From NCBI GenBank assembly GCA_021292165.1, contig JAHFWL010000296.1:1-64000 (forward strand): a DNA stretch of 64,000 nucleotides, written 5' to 3'. The translations under genes were made by a program, and so were the position numbers. Shown here piece after piece: positions 44,574 through 55,654 of this stretch; within the stretch, counting starts at the first letter, position 1; every line of letters begins with the position of its first letter. A model generated the notes under the pieces. The model made no database searches. It was not told the origin of the DNA and saw only the letters and a program-made list of their open reading frames with translations. Source of the stretch: Shinisaurus crocodilurus (lineage: Eukaryota > Chordata > Lepidosauria > Squamata > Shinisauridae).

Positions 44574-44671
44574 CTAAAATGAAGGATGAAGCAGTTGTAG
44601 AAAGAGAGACAAACCATTAGCCAGTTGCCCCAACACTGTTGAGTAGGTAGCCAGTGGGCCATCACTGGAGC
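44574..44671 (-). pseudogene. Candidate degenerate defensin second exon (unit B, module M3)
   Basis: Paralog of 13239-13336 with the same TATTTCTGCAG acceptor and the same phase-1 frame ending HPSF. The frame with QQC and YFPRRC is also kept. The near-identity reflects the recent duplication and is not evidence of function. Confidence 0.28.
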
Positions 44672-44811
44672 CTGCAGAAATATAACAAAACAAAAGGAAG
44701 TCACTTCTTAGTTCTATATAACTATACAGCCAGTTGTACAACACATTCCAAGTGTCCAAAGTAGTTCAGTTGCATTTTCCTAAGTATCCAGAGTGAGCAA
44801 TTGTGCAGTAT

Positions 44812-45075
44812 CTGTGCGGCGTAGTGGTTAGAGTGCCGGAGTCCAGCCAAGGAGTCCCAGGTTCAAATCTCTGAAGTTGCAGTGATTGATATTGGGCCAA
44901 TCACCATCGTTGAACCAACGCAGACATGTTGTCTGGATAAAAAGTGATGGTGGTGGGGAATACCTGGCATGGTACCCCGAGCTCCTTGGTAGGTGGACTG
45001 GATAAAAGCAACACTTTCTAATATGAGCCTGGTATGGCAGGTCAGTCAGTATTATACCCATACTGTTTGGGAATG
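44812..45075 (+). mobile_element. tRNA-headed SINE (unit B)
   Basis: Paralog of 13476-13740 with the same A and B boxes. Confidence 0.65.
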
Positions 45076-45499
45076 AAAATGCGTTGAGACCGAGAGATAC
45101 AGGCTTGCTGTAGGGTCGGTCTAGGTGAGACACCAGTCGTGCAATTAGCCATTGTGTCAATGGCACTTTAAAGGTCAACGACGCATCAGTCCTCTTCAGT
45201 AATTCTCCCCCATCTGTAGTGGAAATGCATAGAGGGTGGAGTAGAGCTATGTCTGCTGGTCCTATCCCAACATGGCCACCTTCAGCGCTCACGGTTTCAG
45301 GGTGTATATTGTGGACCTTTGTAAAGAGGCCCCTAACTGTGCATGGCTGCTTGTGCATAGGTGCCCCCTTGCAGACATTAGGAGCTCAAGGAGTTCAGAC
45401 AACAGGAAGTGAGGTGTAAGATCGTGACAGGCACGTTGGTGCCTTCCTGGTGTGCAGGAAATGCTGCGTATGGTCTATGCCTATGGTATTGATAGCAAG

Positions 45500-46600
45500 C
45501 TATCTAAAAGTGGGCTAGATTAGCAAGCTATCTAAAAGTGGGCTAGATGGAACAACTATCAGGTGGATCCACAATTGGCTACAGACTCGGACTCAAAGAG
45601 TGCTTATCAATGGTTCCTTCTCAAACTGGGGAGAGGTAACGAGTGGGGTACCACAGGGCTCGGTCCTTGGCCCAGTGCTCTTCAACATTTTAGTTAATGA
45701 TTTGGATGATGAGGTACAGGAAATGCTTATCAAATTTGCAGATGACACCAAGTTGGGTGGAACAGCTAATACTCTGGAAGACAGAAACAAAATTCAAAGT
45801 GATCTCGATAGGCTGGAGCGCTTGCCGAAAACAACAGAATGACATTTAATAGGGATAAATGCCAAGTGCTGCACCTAGGGAGAGGAAACCAAATGCAGAA
45901 TTACAGAATGGGGGACACTTGGCTCAACAATACTACATGTGAGAAGGATCTTGGAATGGTGGTAGATCACAAACTGAATATGAGCCAGCAATGCAATGTG
46001 GCTGCAAAGAAGGCAAATGCAATTTTGGGCTGCATTAATAGAAGTATAGCTTCCAAATTGCGGGAAGTGATAATTTCCCTTTACTCGGCACTGGTTAGGC
46101 CTCATCTTGAGTACTGCATCCAGTTCTGGGCACCACACTTTAAGAAGGATGTAGACAAACTGGAGAGGGTTCAGAGGAGGGCAACAAGGATGATCAAGGG
46201 ACTGGAAACAAGGCCCTATGAGGAGAGACTGAAAGAACTGGGCATGTTTAGCCTTCAGAAGAGGAGACTGAGGGGAGATATGATCGCACTCTTCCAGTAC
46301 TTGAAGGGATGTCACACAGAGGAGGGCCAGGATCTCTTCTCGATCATCCCTGTTTGCAGGACACAGAATAATGGGCTCGAGCGACAGGAACCCAGATTCC
46401 ACCTAAACATCAGGAAAAATTTCCTGACTGTCAGAGCAATAAGACAATGGAACCAGCTACCTAGGGAGGTGGTGGGCTCTCCAGATCTTGAGGCATTCAA
46501 GGTGCAGCTGGACAGCCATCTGTCAGGGATGCTTCGACCTGGATTCCTGCATTGAGTAGGGGGTTGGACTCAATGGCCTTGTATGCCCCTTCCAACTCTG
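45500..46600 (+). pseudogene. CR1-family LINE ORF2 fragment (unit B)
   Basis: 45600-45842 carries SGVPQGSVLGPV and FADDTKLGG. After one frameshift near 45830 the frame 45839-46555 is open for 238 codons ([36 protein letters not shown]). The 3' end TTGGACTCAATGGCCTTG and CCCCTTCCAACTCT is typical of CR1. It is better preserved than the unit A copy. Confidence 0.9.
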
Positions 46601-47586
46601 GGTGAAGCACCATCTTCTGAAATTTGAAACGTACGTATGTGGCCCTCAGCCAACATCTGGCTCCACACACTACTTTGTGGACCTCAGGGTTTTATGAAAG
46701 AAACGCAGGGCAGATCTGGGAAGCATGAAGTCTGCCCTCTGCAGCAGCAGGGCAAGGCTCAAAAAAGAGGGAGACACGAAAGGCATATGAGATCAGTGAG
46801 GCTTGTTCCCAAGCTAGTATGCATAGTCATTAAGAACTACTATCCTCTCCCCTTGCCTTTCTACAGTAGGTCTAACTGATTCACATAGCCACCTGAAGTG
46901 GAACACACGGAACTGCCTTATCCTGAGTCAAACCACTGCAGCTCTGTGTTGTTTATACCACTAGACATGTGGCCAGCCTTCAGCCCAAATGTACATTTTG
47001 GCATCCCTTTCCTTTCCTTTCCTTTCCGTTCCTTTCCTTTTCTCCTTCTATTTAGACGATGAACCCATCAGCAGTCCAGATCCACCAGTTAAAGTTCAAT
47101 GCTTTAGGTCACACTGTCAGTTTAGTGAGGAACCAAAAGGCTTGCTAGAGGTCCTCATGAACTTAATGTATGCACAAACACACATATCCCCCTGAAATGC
47201 TCTGCAAGCACTGGTCTGGCGATCCATGGTAGATGTGCACAGGTTCCTGAGCAGATATGTCATGATGGAAACAGACCCTAGAAAGTGGACAGTTTGGCAG
47301 CCACTGGAACAAAGAGAAGCTCAATGTGGGAAGAATTGCGTCATGGAAGGAGCAAGAAGAAGCAGGTGGTGAGAAGCCAACTGCATGGACTCAGCTGACT
47401 TGAGATTTAGTAACAATGCTGAGCTCCCAACACCAACCAGTTAACCCCATTTCCTCCAATCTAATGCATTATTTCCTCTTAAATAATGCACACAACAGTT
47501 TCACTGCAAACTTGTGTATATTCACAAAAGCTGCGAAATGAACAGAATGCTAAATTATCAGGTAATTTTGCAAAGTTGCCCTTCAG
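46601..47586. other. Unit B-only sequence, including an M5-like segment
   Basis: It contains a SINE 3' fragment at about 46905-46980, a (TTCC)n tract at 47006-47042 and an M5-like copy at 47215-47460. No gene was recognised. Confidence 0.45.
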
Positions 47587-47726
47587 TCAAAAGTATTTTC
47601 TGGAGTCAGATGAATGCTGATTCTGTTCTGAAAGAAGGATGAACTGGTTGCAGGAGAGACCAACCATTAGCCTGTTTCCCCTACATCTCAGTTGGTAGCT
47701 GGTGGGGCCATCACTATCCCCTGGCC
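47587..47726 (-). pseudogene. Best candidate degenerate defensin second exon (module M3, 47.6 kb)
   Basis: The minus-strand acceptor TTATATTTCTACAG ends at 47727. The frame that continues a phase-1 signal exon is open for 46 codons: a short acidic propeptide-like lead (GPGDSDGPTSY), then LRCRGNRLMVGLSCNQF, then a polar tail ending DSRKYF and a stop. The CRGN...SC arrangement resembles the first half of a beta-defensin core with one Cys replaced, and the second half lacks its cysteines. It lies in the transcribed direction from signal exons c and d of unit B. This is a tentative call based on motif and context only. Confidence 0.33.
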
Positions 47727-47949
47727 CTGTAGAAATATAATAAAACACAAGATAGTCCCTATTTAGATGCATATAACTATACAAAGAGCTGTTCAACATA
47801 CTCCAAGTGTCTAAAGTAGTTTGATTGCATTTTCATAGCATAGGTACCTTTGCAAAGGGCACATATATGTGCACAGATACTTATGCATTGATCCCCCTTT
47901 GCAAACCTCAGGAACTCAATGCTCAGACCTCACCAGCATGGCATCTGAT

Positions 47950-48505
47950 CACAAAAGAATCACAGAAAAGTGGAATTGGAAGGTGCCTATAACACCATCG
48001 AGTCTAACCCCCCACTCAATGCAGGAACCCAAGTCAAAGCATCCCTGACAGATGGCTGTCTAGCTGCACCTTGAATGCCTCCAGTGTTGGAGAGCCCACC
48101 ACCTCCCTAGGTAGTTGGTTCCATTATCGTATTGCTCTAATGGTCAGGACATTTTCCCTGATGTCTCGGCAGAATCTGGCTTCTTGTTACTTGAGCCCAT
48201 TATTCCATGTCCTGCAATCTGGGATGATTGAGAAGAAATGCTGGCCCTCCTCTGTGTGACATCCCTTCAAGTACTGGAAGAGTGCGATCATATCTCTCCT
48301 CAGTCTCCTCTTCTGAAGGCTAAACATGCCCAGTTCCCTCAGTCTCTCCTCATAGGGCTTTGTTTCCAGTCCTCTAATCGTCTTTATTTATTTATTTATT
48401 TATTTTTATTTTATTACATTTCTGAATCGCCCATCTGGCCGGTCTTTGTTGTCCTCCTCTGAACCCTTTCCAGTTTGTCTACATCCTTCTTCAAGTGTGG
48501 TGCCC
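47950..48505 (-). pseudogene. CR1-like LINE 3' region (reverse)
   Basis: GGAACCCAAGTCAAAGCATC, TGGAGAGCCCACCACCTCCC and CAGTCTCCTCTTCTGAAGGC are the reverse complement of the CR1 region at 46210-46590. It is split by a 60-bp LINE tail at about 48383-48446. Confidence 0.8.
48383..48446 (-). mobile_element. About 60-bp LINE 3'-tail insertion
   Basis: A (TTTA)n tract plus CGCCCATCTGGCCGGT interrupts the CR1 phrase ATCGTCTTTGTTG, duplicating about CTTT. Same family and same extreme truncation as 945-1001. Confidence 0.65.
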
Positions 48506-48507
48506 AG

Positions 48508-48575
48508 AAGCTCACTGGGTGACTTTGGGCCAGTCACTGACTCTCAGCCTAACCTACCTCACAGGGTTGTTGTGA
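48508..48575 (+). mobile_element. Sauria SINE fragment
   Basis: AGCTCACTGGGTGACTTTGG and CTAACCTACCTCACAGGGTT match the SINE body. The head and tail are missing. Confidence 0.8.
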
Positions 48576-48589
48576 CCGATGCTTTGACC

Positions 48590-50570
48590 GATGCTTGGGT
48601 ATTCCCTGTGGAAAGAAAATGAGTTGATTTAGATGTTGGTTGTGGTGCATAGTAGGATGAATGAGGGTTTGGGAGAAGGGCCAGAAGGCAGATGTGGTGG
48701 GTCCAGTTTAGAAGCCTTCTCCATACATATGTTCCTTTCTCTTTCCAGGGTCAAGGTGTGATCCCTAGTTTTACAGGTTTGCAGCAAATTTCCTTGCTGT
48801 AACTAGGGCCTATGGGTTAGAGCCTATGACAGTAGGAATATTTTATTTCACTATTTCACTTAATATATTTCAGTACTGCCCAATTTCGAAAGCAAAACAT
48901 ATAATTTATATAAACATATATAAAACCATTTACGCACAAACATAATAACACAGAGACACATGGGCACACAGACCACACACACAAACAAATCTACACAATA
49001 TCAACAAACTGAGAAAGGTCTTCCCTTTGTTGCCACATTCCGAGCGTGCCTCGGAGGAGGAACTCGGTGGAGGGCCTCAGACAATGAGCACAGTATATAA
49101 GTAGGTTCATATCAGAGGTGCTCCATTAGGTATTGTGGTCATGAGCTATGTCAGGTCAAAACCTTCAATTTGGCTTGGAAACATACAGGCAGCGAGTGCC
49201 AGTGGGCCAGAATTGGGGCTCTATGTTCAGACCTTCTGGTCTCTGTTATCAATCTGGCTACTGCATTTTGTACATGCTGCAAAGAAATATCTTCAAAGGT
49301 GCAGAGCACATTGCAGTAATCTAATGTGGAGATTACCAGAGCATAGACTGAAGCGAAGTTAGCCCTGCCAAGATAGGGGTGCAGTCAGTGTGACCACCAA
49401 CCAAAGCTGGTAGAAGGCACTCCATGCCATGGTGGCCAGCTGAACCTCAAGTGACAAAGATGGCTCCAGGAGGACCTCCAAGCTACGAACCTGCTCCTTC
49501 AGGGTGAGTGCAATCCCATTCAAAACAGAGACCAGAAGGTCTGAGTAGCCCCCTCCATCTGGTCAGCAGAACCACCCTCTAACAGCATCTCAGCCTTGTC
49601 TGGATTGAGCTTCAGTTCATTAGCCGTAATCCAGTCCATTGTTGCAGCCAGGCACTGATCTAGCACGTCCACAGCCTCATCTCATGTCAGCACACTTCAA
49701 AACTCTGGATGACCCCACCCAAAGGGTACATGTAGATGTAAAATTGCATGGGGGACAAAACTGAACCTTACAGAGCCCCATACTGGAGAATCTACTGGGC
49801 TGAGCACTATCCCCCAAACACCACCTTCTGGAGCCCAGAAGGATACCAAGGTCGATGGGATTGAAAGCCAGCAAAAATTAAGGACCGTCAACAAGGCCAA
49901 GCTCCCCAATTCTCCCTCCTGACAGAGGTCATCATACAGGGCAACCAAGGCTGTTTCCATGGCAAAACCCATGGCTTGTTTCCCCCTCCAGCAAGCCATG
50001 CCATCTGGGTTCAGATGACCCGGCAAACCATGGCAACCCCCCACCGGGGGTTGAATATTCAAAATGGCTGCTGGCATACACCACAACCCACCATGATGAT
50101 GGTGCAAACTGGCACACTGTGTTCTAGGGATGGGCGATTCCCACCAATCGCCCTGTGCCTATTTGTGTTTGCGATTGCTGCTCACTCTGCGCGAATGGGA
50201 AAATTGTGCACATTGGGCAGCGATCGAACGTGAAATTTGCGCAACTGTCCTCCATAGACTCATGTGCAACTGATTCTATCTTCATGGGAAATTGGCGCAA
50301 ATTAGGAAAATGGCTCCAAATCAAACTGGGAAAGTTGCCCAAATTGAATGCGAGCACATATCTGGCAATTTGCGAACATTTTTGGCGTATATGTGCTTGC
50401 GCTCGCTATCATGTTCAGGTCTACGAACATGGCATGCTTGCATGTTTTGGAAGGAAAACCAACTTCTCAAACATACTTACCGTGTTCACCCAAGCCTCAA
50501 AGGCCTCGTCTTCCTATCCACCGATTCCCCTTGAAAACCCTCGTTCTATAATTAGCATTAAGAGGCAAGC
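48590..50570. other. Unit B-only intergenic and repeat-derived sequence
   Basis: 48590-48850 is a copy of module M4 (27590-27890). 49160-49930 resembles a retroelement 3' region by composition but I cannot name it. 49930-50105 has ACCATGG-rich inverted pieces. Frames up to 159 codons (50155-50634) have no domain. Confidence 0.4.
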
Positions 50571-50596
50571 CCAGGGTTTTTCTCGCTTTGACCTAC

Positions 50597-50637
50597 CTGG
50601 GCTAACCAAGAGTGCAAATGAGAACACCAACTGAGAT
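50597..50637 (-). pseudogene. Start-less signal-peptide exon d (unit B)
   Basis: Paralog of 18065-18105: LVFSFALLVSP followed by CCAG and donor GTAGGTC, without an ATG. Its loss of start predates the duplication. Confidence 0.6.
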
Positions 50638-50910
50638 CTCCAGATCTCTTCCTCAGGCGTGATGCCAATCTTGGGACTCTGAATTTGCAGAATGTGTAAC
50701 TTCACCATAAAGTCAAGGATTCCCCCCGCCCCCCGTCGCCCCCTTCACCTGCTTTTTCATAAGACACACATATGGGACACTTAGTTTGCAGAGCCGGCTT
50801 CCAAAACCCAATTTTTCCCAGCTACCACAAATGCGGAAATGGGAAAAATGGAGAGCCCTGCAAATGCGCCTTCCTGATCGTTTCCCCCCCAAAAAGCTTT
50901 CCCACCGCCA

Positions 50911-51454
50911 TGTTGGCATTTACATGCCTGCCCAAAAGTCCTGTGGTTCTCCTGTGTGCCTGCTAACTGCTAACTGTAACCTTGCTTTAGCTTCCAGCAA
51001 ACACAGAGCAAATTCCACCACAGTCCGATCTTTAGTTCTCCTGCCCTGTTGCAGCAATCAGGAAACAGAAGCTTTCCTATTCTAATTGTTTTATTATTTT
51101 CATAAAACAATTACACACTACAAAATAAAGACAGAGTCAGTTCTGAGAACATTACATAACATAGACATCCAAATTAGAAAAAGAAGAAAAAAAACGAAGA
51201 AGCAAGCACAGCAAACATGCACACCCAGCTGTGCTTGAGAGCCAATGGGAATCAAGACAAGCATATGACAGTATAGCAACTGTCATATTGTAACACCCAC
51301 TTTCTCCTACTAGATGGCCAAGGACATCTAGATATGGGAACGAGGAACACCTGTTCCAAAGACCTTCAGTATTGCAATGCTGAATTGCCGGCTGCTAAGT
51401 TTTACTGAAAGAAAAAACCTTTAAGCAAGCTCATGCTTGATTCATAATCCAACA
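50911..51454 (-). repeat. Copia 3' LTR
   Basis: This 544-bp LTR runs TGTTGG...CCAACA on the plus strand and is the 3' LTR of a minus-strand element. A polypurine tract (AAGAGGAGGAG on the minus strand) adjoins it at 51455-51466. Against the 5' LTR I count about four substitutions and one 7-bp tandem duplication (CTAACTG near 50955-50972). It is flanked on the outside by CGCCA (50906-50910). Confidence 0.93.
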
Positions 51455-51476
51455 CTCCTCCTCTTGCTTAATTGTT

Positions 51477-54083
51477 TTACTCTTCAGTAACACCCAACTC
51501 AGCAATCAATTTTCTGTGTTTCTCACATGCTAGAGGTTTTGTTAGAACATCTGCTAGCATGTGTTCAGTACCATAATATGTAAGTATTACACAACCCTTT
51601 TGTATACAGTCTTTCACTTGTGAATATCTGACATCAATGTGTTTTGTTTTAGGCCTACTCTTTTCTGAAATAGCCATACTGATACAACTTTGGTTGTCCT
51701 CATAAATTGTTACTGGAGTTTGAATGTTTATCTTTAAATCAGTAAATAACTGTTTAAACCATTCGATTTCATTGCAGGCTAAAGACAAGCTTATGAATTC
51801 TGCTTCACAACTGGAAACTGCAACACAACTTTGTTTTCTTGAGTACCAGTCAATCAAGGATTGGTTGTATAAAAATACTGTGCCAGATGTGGACTTCCTG
51901 TCCATTTCAGATGCCCAATTTGCATCAGTGTACACAAGAAAACCACCTTTGTTTTGTGTTGACAGATGCAGTTTATACTCCATAGAACCTTTGAGATACC
52001 TTAATACACGTTTTAAAGCTGCCCAATCACTATTAGCAGGTTTTTGTACTTTCCTGCTGAGAATGTTCACAGCATTTGTAATATCTGGTCTGCTGACATT
52101 TGATAAGTATAGCAGACTTCCCATGACACTCTGATATTTATTTGCATCCTCAAATACAGAGTCATCTCTGTGTTTCAAGTATTCTGTTGTCATTGGAGTG
52201 GAAACTGGATTGCAGTTTTCCATGTTATGTGTTTCTAGCAGTTTCTTGATTTTCCCAGTCTGACTAATTGAAAAAGATCCATCAATATTTCTGGTTATCT
52301 GCATGCCTAAATAATTCTTTACATGCCCCAGATCTTTTATTTCAAAATGTGATTGCAATTTGTTTGCAAATGCATTTTTCTGAGCTTCAGATTGGGAGAT
52401 TAGAAGTAAATCATCCACATAAACCAGTAAACCCATGAAACCTGATTCAGTGTGACACGTGTATAGACAATGGTCTGCCTTGCTTTGTTTGAAACCTATA
52501 CCTGTCAAAACAGTGTCTAACTTTTTGTTCCAGCATCTGGCAGCTCGTTTCAATCCATAAATTGAGCGTTTGAGCTTGCATACTAACCCTGGTTCTGTTA
52601 CAAACCCTTCAGGTTGTTGCATGTAAATTTCTTCTTCTAGATGCCCATACAGAAAAGCTGTTTTGACATCAAAATGAGAAACACAAAGTTGTTTCTCTGC
52701 AGCAAGCTTCAATAGCAATCTCACACTGGAATATTTGGTTGTGGGAGCATACACTGTGTCATAGTCAATGTTGTGTCTTTGTGAAAAACCTCTTGCTACT
52801 AGTCTAGCTTTGTACCTTTCTATTTGACCATTTTCATTTTGTTTCAGTTTAAATACCCATCTACATGTTATGGGTTTTCTATCTGTGGGCAAAGGAACAA
52901 GTTCCCACGTGTCATTTGTGTGCATTGATTCTATTTCTTCCTCCATAGCATCAAGCCAATGTTTTTGCATTTCTGGTTCCATGTTTCTAATTTCTTGAAA
53001 ACTTTCTGGTTCAAACGCCATTTTTAATGCTCTATGAACCACATGTTTGCTCTGAAATTCATCCTGATACCTGATTGGGATTTTTCTTTCCCTTCCTGAA
53101 CGTCTTAGAGGTTGTTCACCAGCAGCCTCTGACTGTCCCTCTATCTTAGGTTCATTTTTATCTGAATCTGACACAGAAGCCTGGTTCTGTGTATCAGACT
53201 CCTCCTGAAATGGCAAACCACCAAATTGTTTGTTTTCTTCCTGTGTATGTTCATGGAATATAACATCTCTACTCACAACAACACCATTGTGACTTGGAGA
53301 CCAACACCTGTAAGCTTTTGAATGTGCATCATAGCCAAGGAATTTGCATTCAAAGCTTCTTTGAGACAGCTTTGTTTGCTTTTCACTCTGCACATGGACA
53401 AAACACTTACACCCAAAAACTCTGATGTGAGCCAATTTTGGCTTTCTTCCATGAAATAACTCATAAGGAGTTTTTCCAGACACAGAACAATGCAATCTGT
53501 TTACCAAATAATTGGATGTTACTAGAGATTCACCCCAAAAAGAAGAACTAAAACCAGATTCTTTCATTTGAGCACGTAACATGTTTTGAAGTGTACGGTT
53601 TCTTCTTTCTGCTACTCCATTTTGAAAAGGAGAAGAAGGTGCTGTCAGCTCATGCTGAATACCTTTCTTTTCCAGAAATCCTTTAAATTGAGTACTGAGG
53701 AACTCACCTCCCCTGTCTGTTCTTAGGGTGGCTATGGGTTTGTTGTACCTATTTTCAGCCCATTGTACAAAATTTTTAAACTGTTCAAATGTATCACTCT
53801 TTCTTTTTAAAAGAAAAATAAATCCAAAACGACTGAAATCATCCACTATTGATAGAAAATATCTATTCCCCCCATGACTGGGTTCAAATGGTCCACATAA
53901 ATCTGCATGTAAGAGTTCAAAAATTCTTTTTGATACTCTATCACTATGCTTTGGGATTTCAGCTCTGTGTGATTTGGTTTGACTGCAAACAGTGCATTCT
54001 ACATATTCAGAACATGGTTTCAAAGTTACACCCTCAGATAACTCAGGTAGTTTTGCAATTGAGCTAAAACTAGCATGTCCCAT
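51477..54083 (-). CDS. pol: Copia pol: integrase, reverse transcriptase, RNase H
   Basis: Open for 868 codons. The pre-integrase knob (HRRMGHASF) straddles the start and is followed by the CX2C half of the zinc finger (C30, C33). Integrase catalytic residues D61, D123 and E159 have the D35E spacing. The Copia linker GKTPYELFHGRKPK is near 203-216. RT has D472 (FDVKTAFLYG) and YVDD at 555-558. RNase H has D720, E760, D796 and D845. The protein ends after DVLTKPL as in other Copia elements. It is in the same frame as gag-protease; only one TGA intervenes, so the listed ATG is probably internal to the original polyprotein. Every catalytic residue checked is present. Confidence 0.95.
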   Translation of the reverse strand: MGHASFSSIAKLPELSEGVTLKPCSEYVECTVCSQTKSHRAEIPKHSDRVSKRIFELLHADLCGPFEPSHGGNRYFLSIVDDFSRFGFIFLLKRKSDTFEQFKNFVQWAENRYNKPIATLRTDRGGEFLSTQFKGFLEKKGIQHELTAPSSPFQNGVAERRNRTLQNMLRAQMKESGFSSSFWGESLVTSNYLVNRLHCSVSGKTPYELFHGRKPKLAHIRVFGCKCFVHVQSEKQTKLSQRSFECKFLGYDAHSKAYRCWSPSHNGVVVSRDVIFHEHTQEENKQFGGLPFQEESDTQNQASVSDSDKNEPKIEGQSEAAGEQPLRRSGRERKIPIRYQDEFQSKHVVHRALKMAFEPESFQEIRNMEPEMQKHWLDAMEEEIESMHTNDTWELVPLPTDRKPITCRWVFKLKQNENGQIERYKARLVARGFSQRHNIDYDTVYAPTTKYSSVRLLLKLAAEKQLCVSHFDVKTAFLYGHLEEEIYMQQPEGFVTEPGLVCKLKRSIYGLKRAARCWNKKLDTVLTGIGFKQSKADHCLYTCHTESGFMGLLVYVDDLLLISQSEAQKNAFANKLQSHFEIKDLGHVKNYLGMQITRNIDGSFSISQTGKIKKLLETHNMENCNPVSTPMTTEYLKHRDDSVFEDANKYQSVMGSLLYLSNVSRPDITNAVNILSRKVQKPANSDWAALKRVLRYLKGSMEYKLHLSTQNKGGFLVYTDANWASEMDRKSTSGTVFLYNQSLIDWYSRKQSCVAVSSCEAEFISLSLACNEIEWFKQLFTDLKINIQTPVTIYEDNQSCISMAISEKSRPKTKHIDVRYSQVKDCIQKGCVILTYYGTEHMLADVLTKPLACEKHRKLIAELGVTEE

Positions 54084-54122
54084 CCTCCTGTGGAATAAAT
54101 GTACACAATTGTCATGTTTCTT

Positions 54123-54125
54123 TCA
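54123..54125 (-). other. In-frame TGA between protease and pol
   Basis: The codon sequence AAT-TGA-AAG-AAA-CAT separates two otherwise continuous frames. Most Copia elements encode one polyprotein, so this is either a single inactivating change or a leaky stop. The 3' neighbour base is A, not the C favoured by strong UGA readthrough contexts, which leans towards a mutation. Confidence 0.85.
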
Positions 54126-55364
54126 ATTAAACACTTTTGCTTCAGCCTCAGCTTTAGCAGCAATTGCACAATCTTTTTCAAATAGATCTAGTATGTACAA
54201 TGAATTTTGTAATTCCCCTTGTGCACACACTTTACCTGCACGTTTGATATAGCACATGGAATCTGTAAAAGACACTTGAAAACCAGTTTTTGTTAATTGT
54301 GAAACACTCAAGAGATTTGAATCTAAATCAGGGACAAAATAAACCTTTTGTGGTTCACTTCCAAGACCTGGAAAACACACCTCACCTTCCCCTGCAATCT
54401 CTATGGATTCACCATTTGCAAGAGATACAGAGTACTTTACAGATTTCAGTGACACACCATCAAATAAAGACTTTTGGTAAGACATATGACAACTGGCCCC
54501 TGAGTCAAGATACCAAGAAGCCATATTCTTTTCAACTCTAGCAACAAAACCTTGCACAAGTTTTACATCCCCTCCCCCAGAAGAAGAACTCTGTTTACTC
54601 TTAAAGTGTCCAGATGGTTTCTTCTTCTTGTTCTTCTGGGTACAATCCTTCTGCAAGTGTGAGGGAGATCCACAATTATAGCATCTCTTAACTTTCAAAG
54701 CAGATACAACACCACCATTATTTCCAGCCTTTTGCTGAGACTTAGGCTGACTGACTTGGCCCTCAGCAGTAGAATTAGTGTTAGACATCCTAAATTGTCT
54801 CCTGTGATATTCCTGTAGTAAGGATCCAGTCACATAATCCATAGTCAATAATTGTTCATCTTGACTTTCCAAAATCTGGATTATAACATCAAAAGAATTA
54901 TCCAAAGATGAAAGCAAAGTGTATATCCTGTTTATGGGATCAATCTCCATTCCCCGGACTCTTAACTTCTCAAAGAGATCCAGCATGGTTTTAATATGGT
55001 CAGGCAGATTCCCTCCTGGTTGCAGCGTTGTGTTATACAATTGCCGTAGGAGGAGTACACGGCTACCGGCTGTGGCTCTTTGATTAATCCTTTCAAGAGC
55101 TCTCCAATAGTCACGGGCTGTTTCCAAGTTTCTCAGATAACTAATCTGAGAGTCTTCCACAGATAAGACAATTGCAGCCTTCGCTCTAGAATTTCTTTCT
55201 AGCCAGAGGTCATATCCTTCATCCCCATATTGCAGTGGGGGCTCAGATATTGTAGTCCATAACTGGGCTTGTGTCAAATACATTTCCATTTTAAATGACC
55301 ATAATGAAAAGTTCAGGTCTGACAGTTTCTCAGACAGAGGCATTTGCATTCCCTGTACAGCCAT
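54123..55364 (-). CDS. gag: Copia gag and aspartic protease
   Basis: From ATG 55364 in good Kozak context (GCCATGG), 413 codons. The N-terminal Copia gag domain has FSLWSFKMEMYL and LLRQLYNTTLQPG. A CCHC nucleic-acid-binding knuckle lies at C228, C231, H236 and C241, followed by a Lys-rich stretch, then the protease with DSGA at D287 and WYLDSGASCHMS context. Reading frame continues upstream without ATG to a stop near 55548, so an older or non-ATG start is possible. It ends at TGA (54125-54123), immediately after AEAKVFN, and pol continues in frame 13 codons later. Confidence 0.93.
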   Translation of the reverse strand: MAVQGMQMPLSEKLSDLNFSLWSFKMEMYLTQAQLWTTISEPPLQYGDEGYDLWLERNSRAKAAIVLSVEDSQISYLRNLETARDYWRALERINQRATAGSRVLLLRQLYNTTLQPGGNLPDHIKTMLDLFEKLRVRGMEIDPINRIYTLLSSLDNSFDVIIQILESQDEQLLTMDYVTGSLLQEYHRRQFRMSNTNSTAEGQVSQPKSQQKAGNNGGVVSALKVKRCYNCGSPSHLQKDCTQKNKKKKPSGHFKSKQSSSSGGGDVKLVQGFVARVEKNMASWYLDSGASCHMSYQKSLFDGVSLKSVKYSVSLANGESIEIAGEGEVCFPGLGSEPQKVYFVPDLDSNLLSVSQLTKTGFQVSFTDSMCYIKRAGKVCAQGELQNSLYILDLFEKDCAIAAKAEAEAKVFN

Positions 55365-55654
55365 GGCTATAGGAACTGGGGAGGGAACAACTGGCTCGTC
55401 TTCTGAAGAATCCACGTCCCCCTCTCCCCCTCCTATGGGAATGCTTTCCGTTTCCTCTTCTTTAGCTGGAGAAAAGTCCAGTAACTCACCCGCTTCTTCT
55501 GTTACTTCAGACGGTTCGCCTTTCTCCTTATCAGCCAGCTTCTCAGATTACAGCCTCCAAGAACAGCAGCCAAAAACACAGCAGCAGATAGAACCGTTCA
55601 GCTGACTCATGAAACAGAGTCCAGCCTGACTCTTCTGACCTGGTCCAGTCCTGG

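Noticed and set aside
50155..50634. Plus frame of 159 codons ending near exon d
   Set aside because: No domain, antisense to a signal-exon remnant, and not maintained in unit A.
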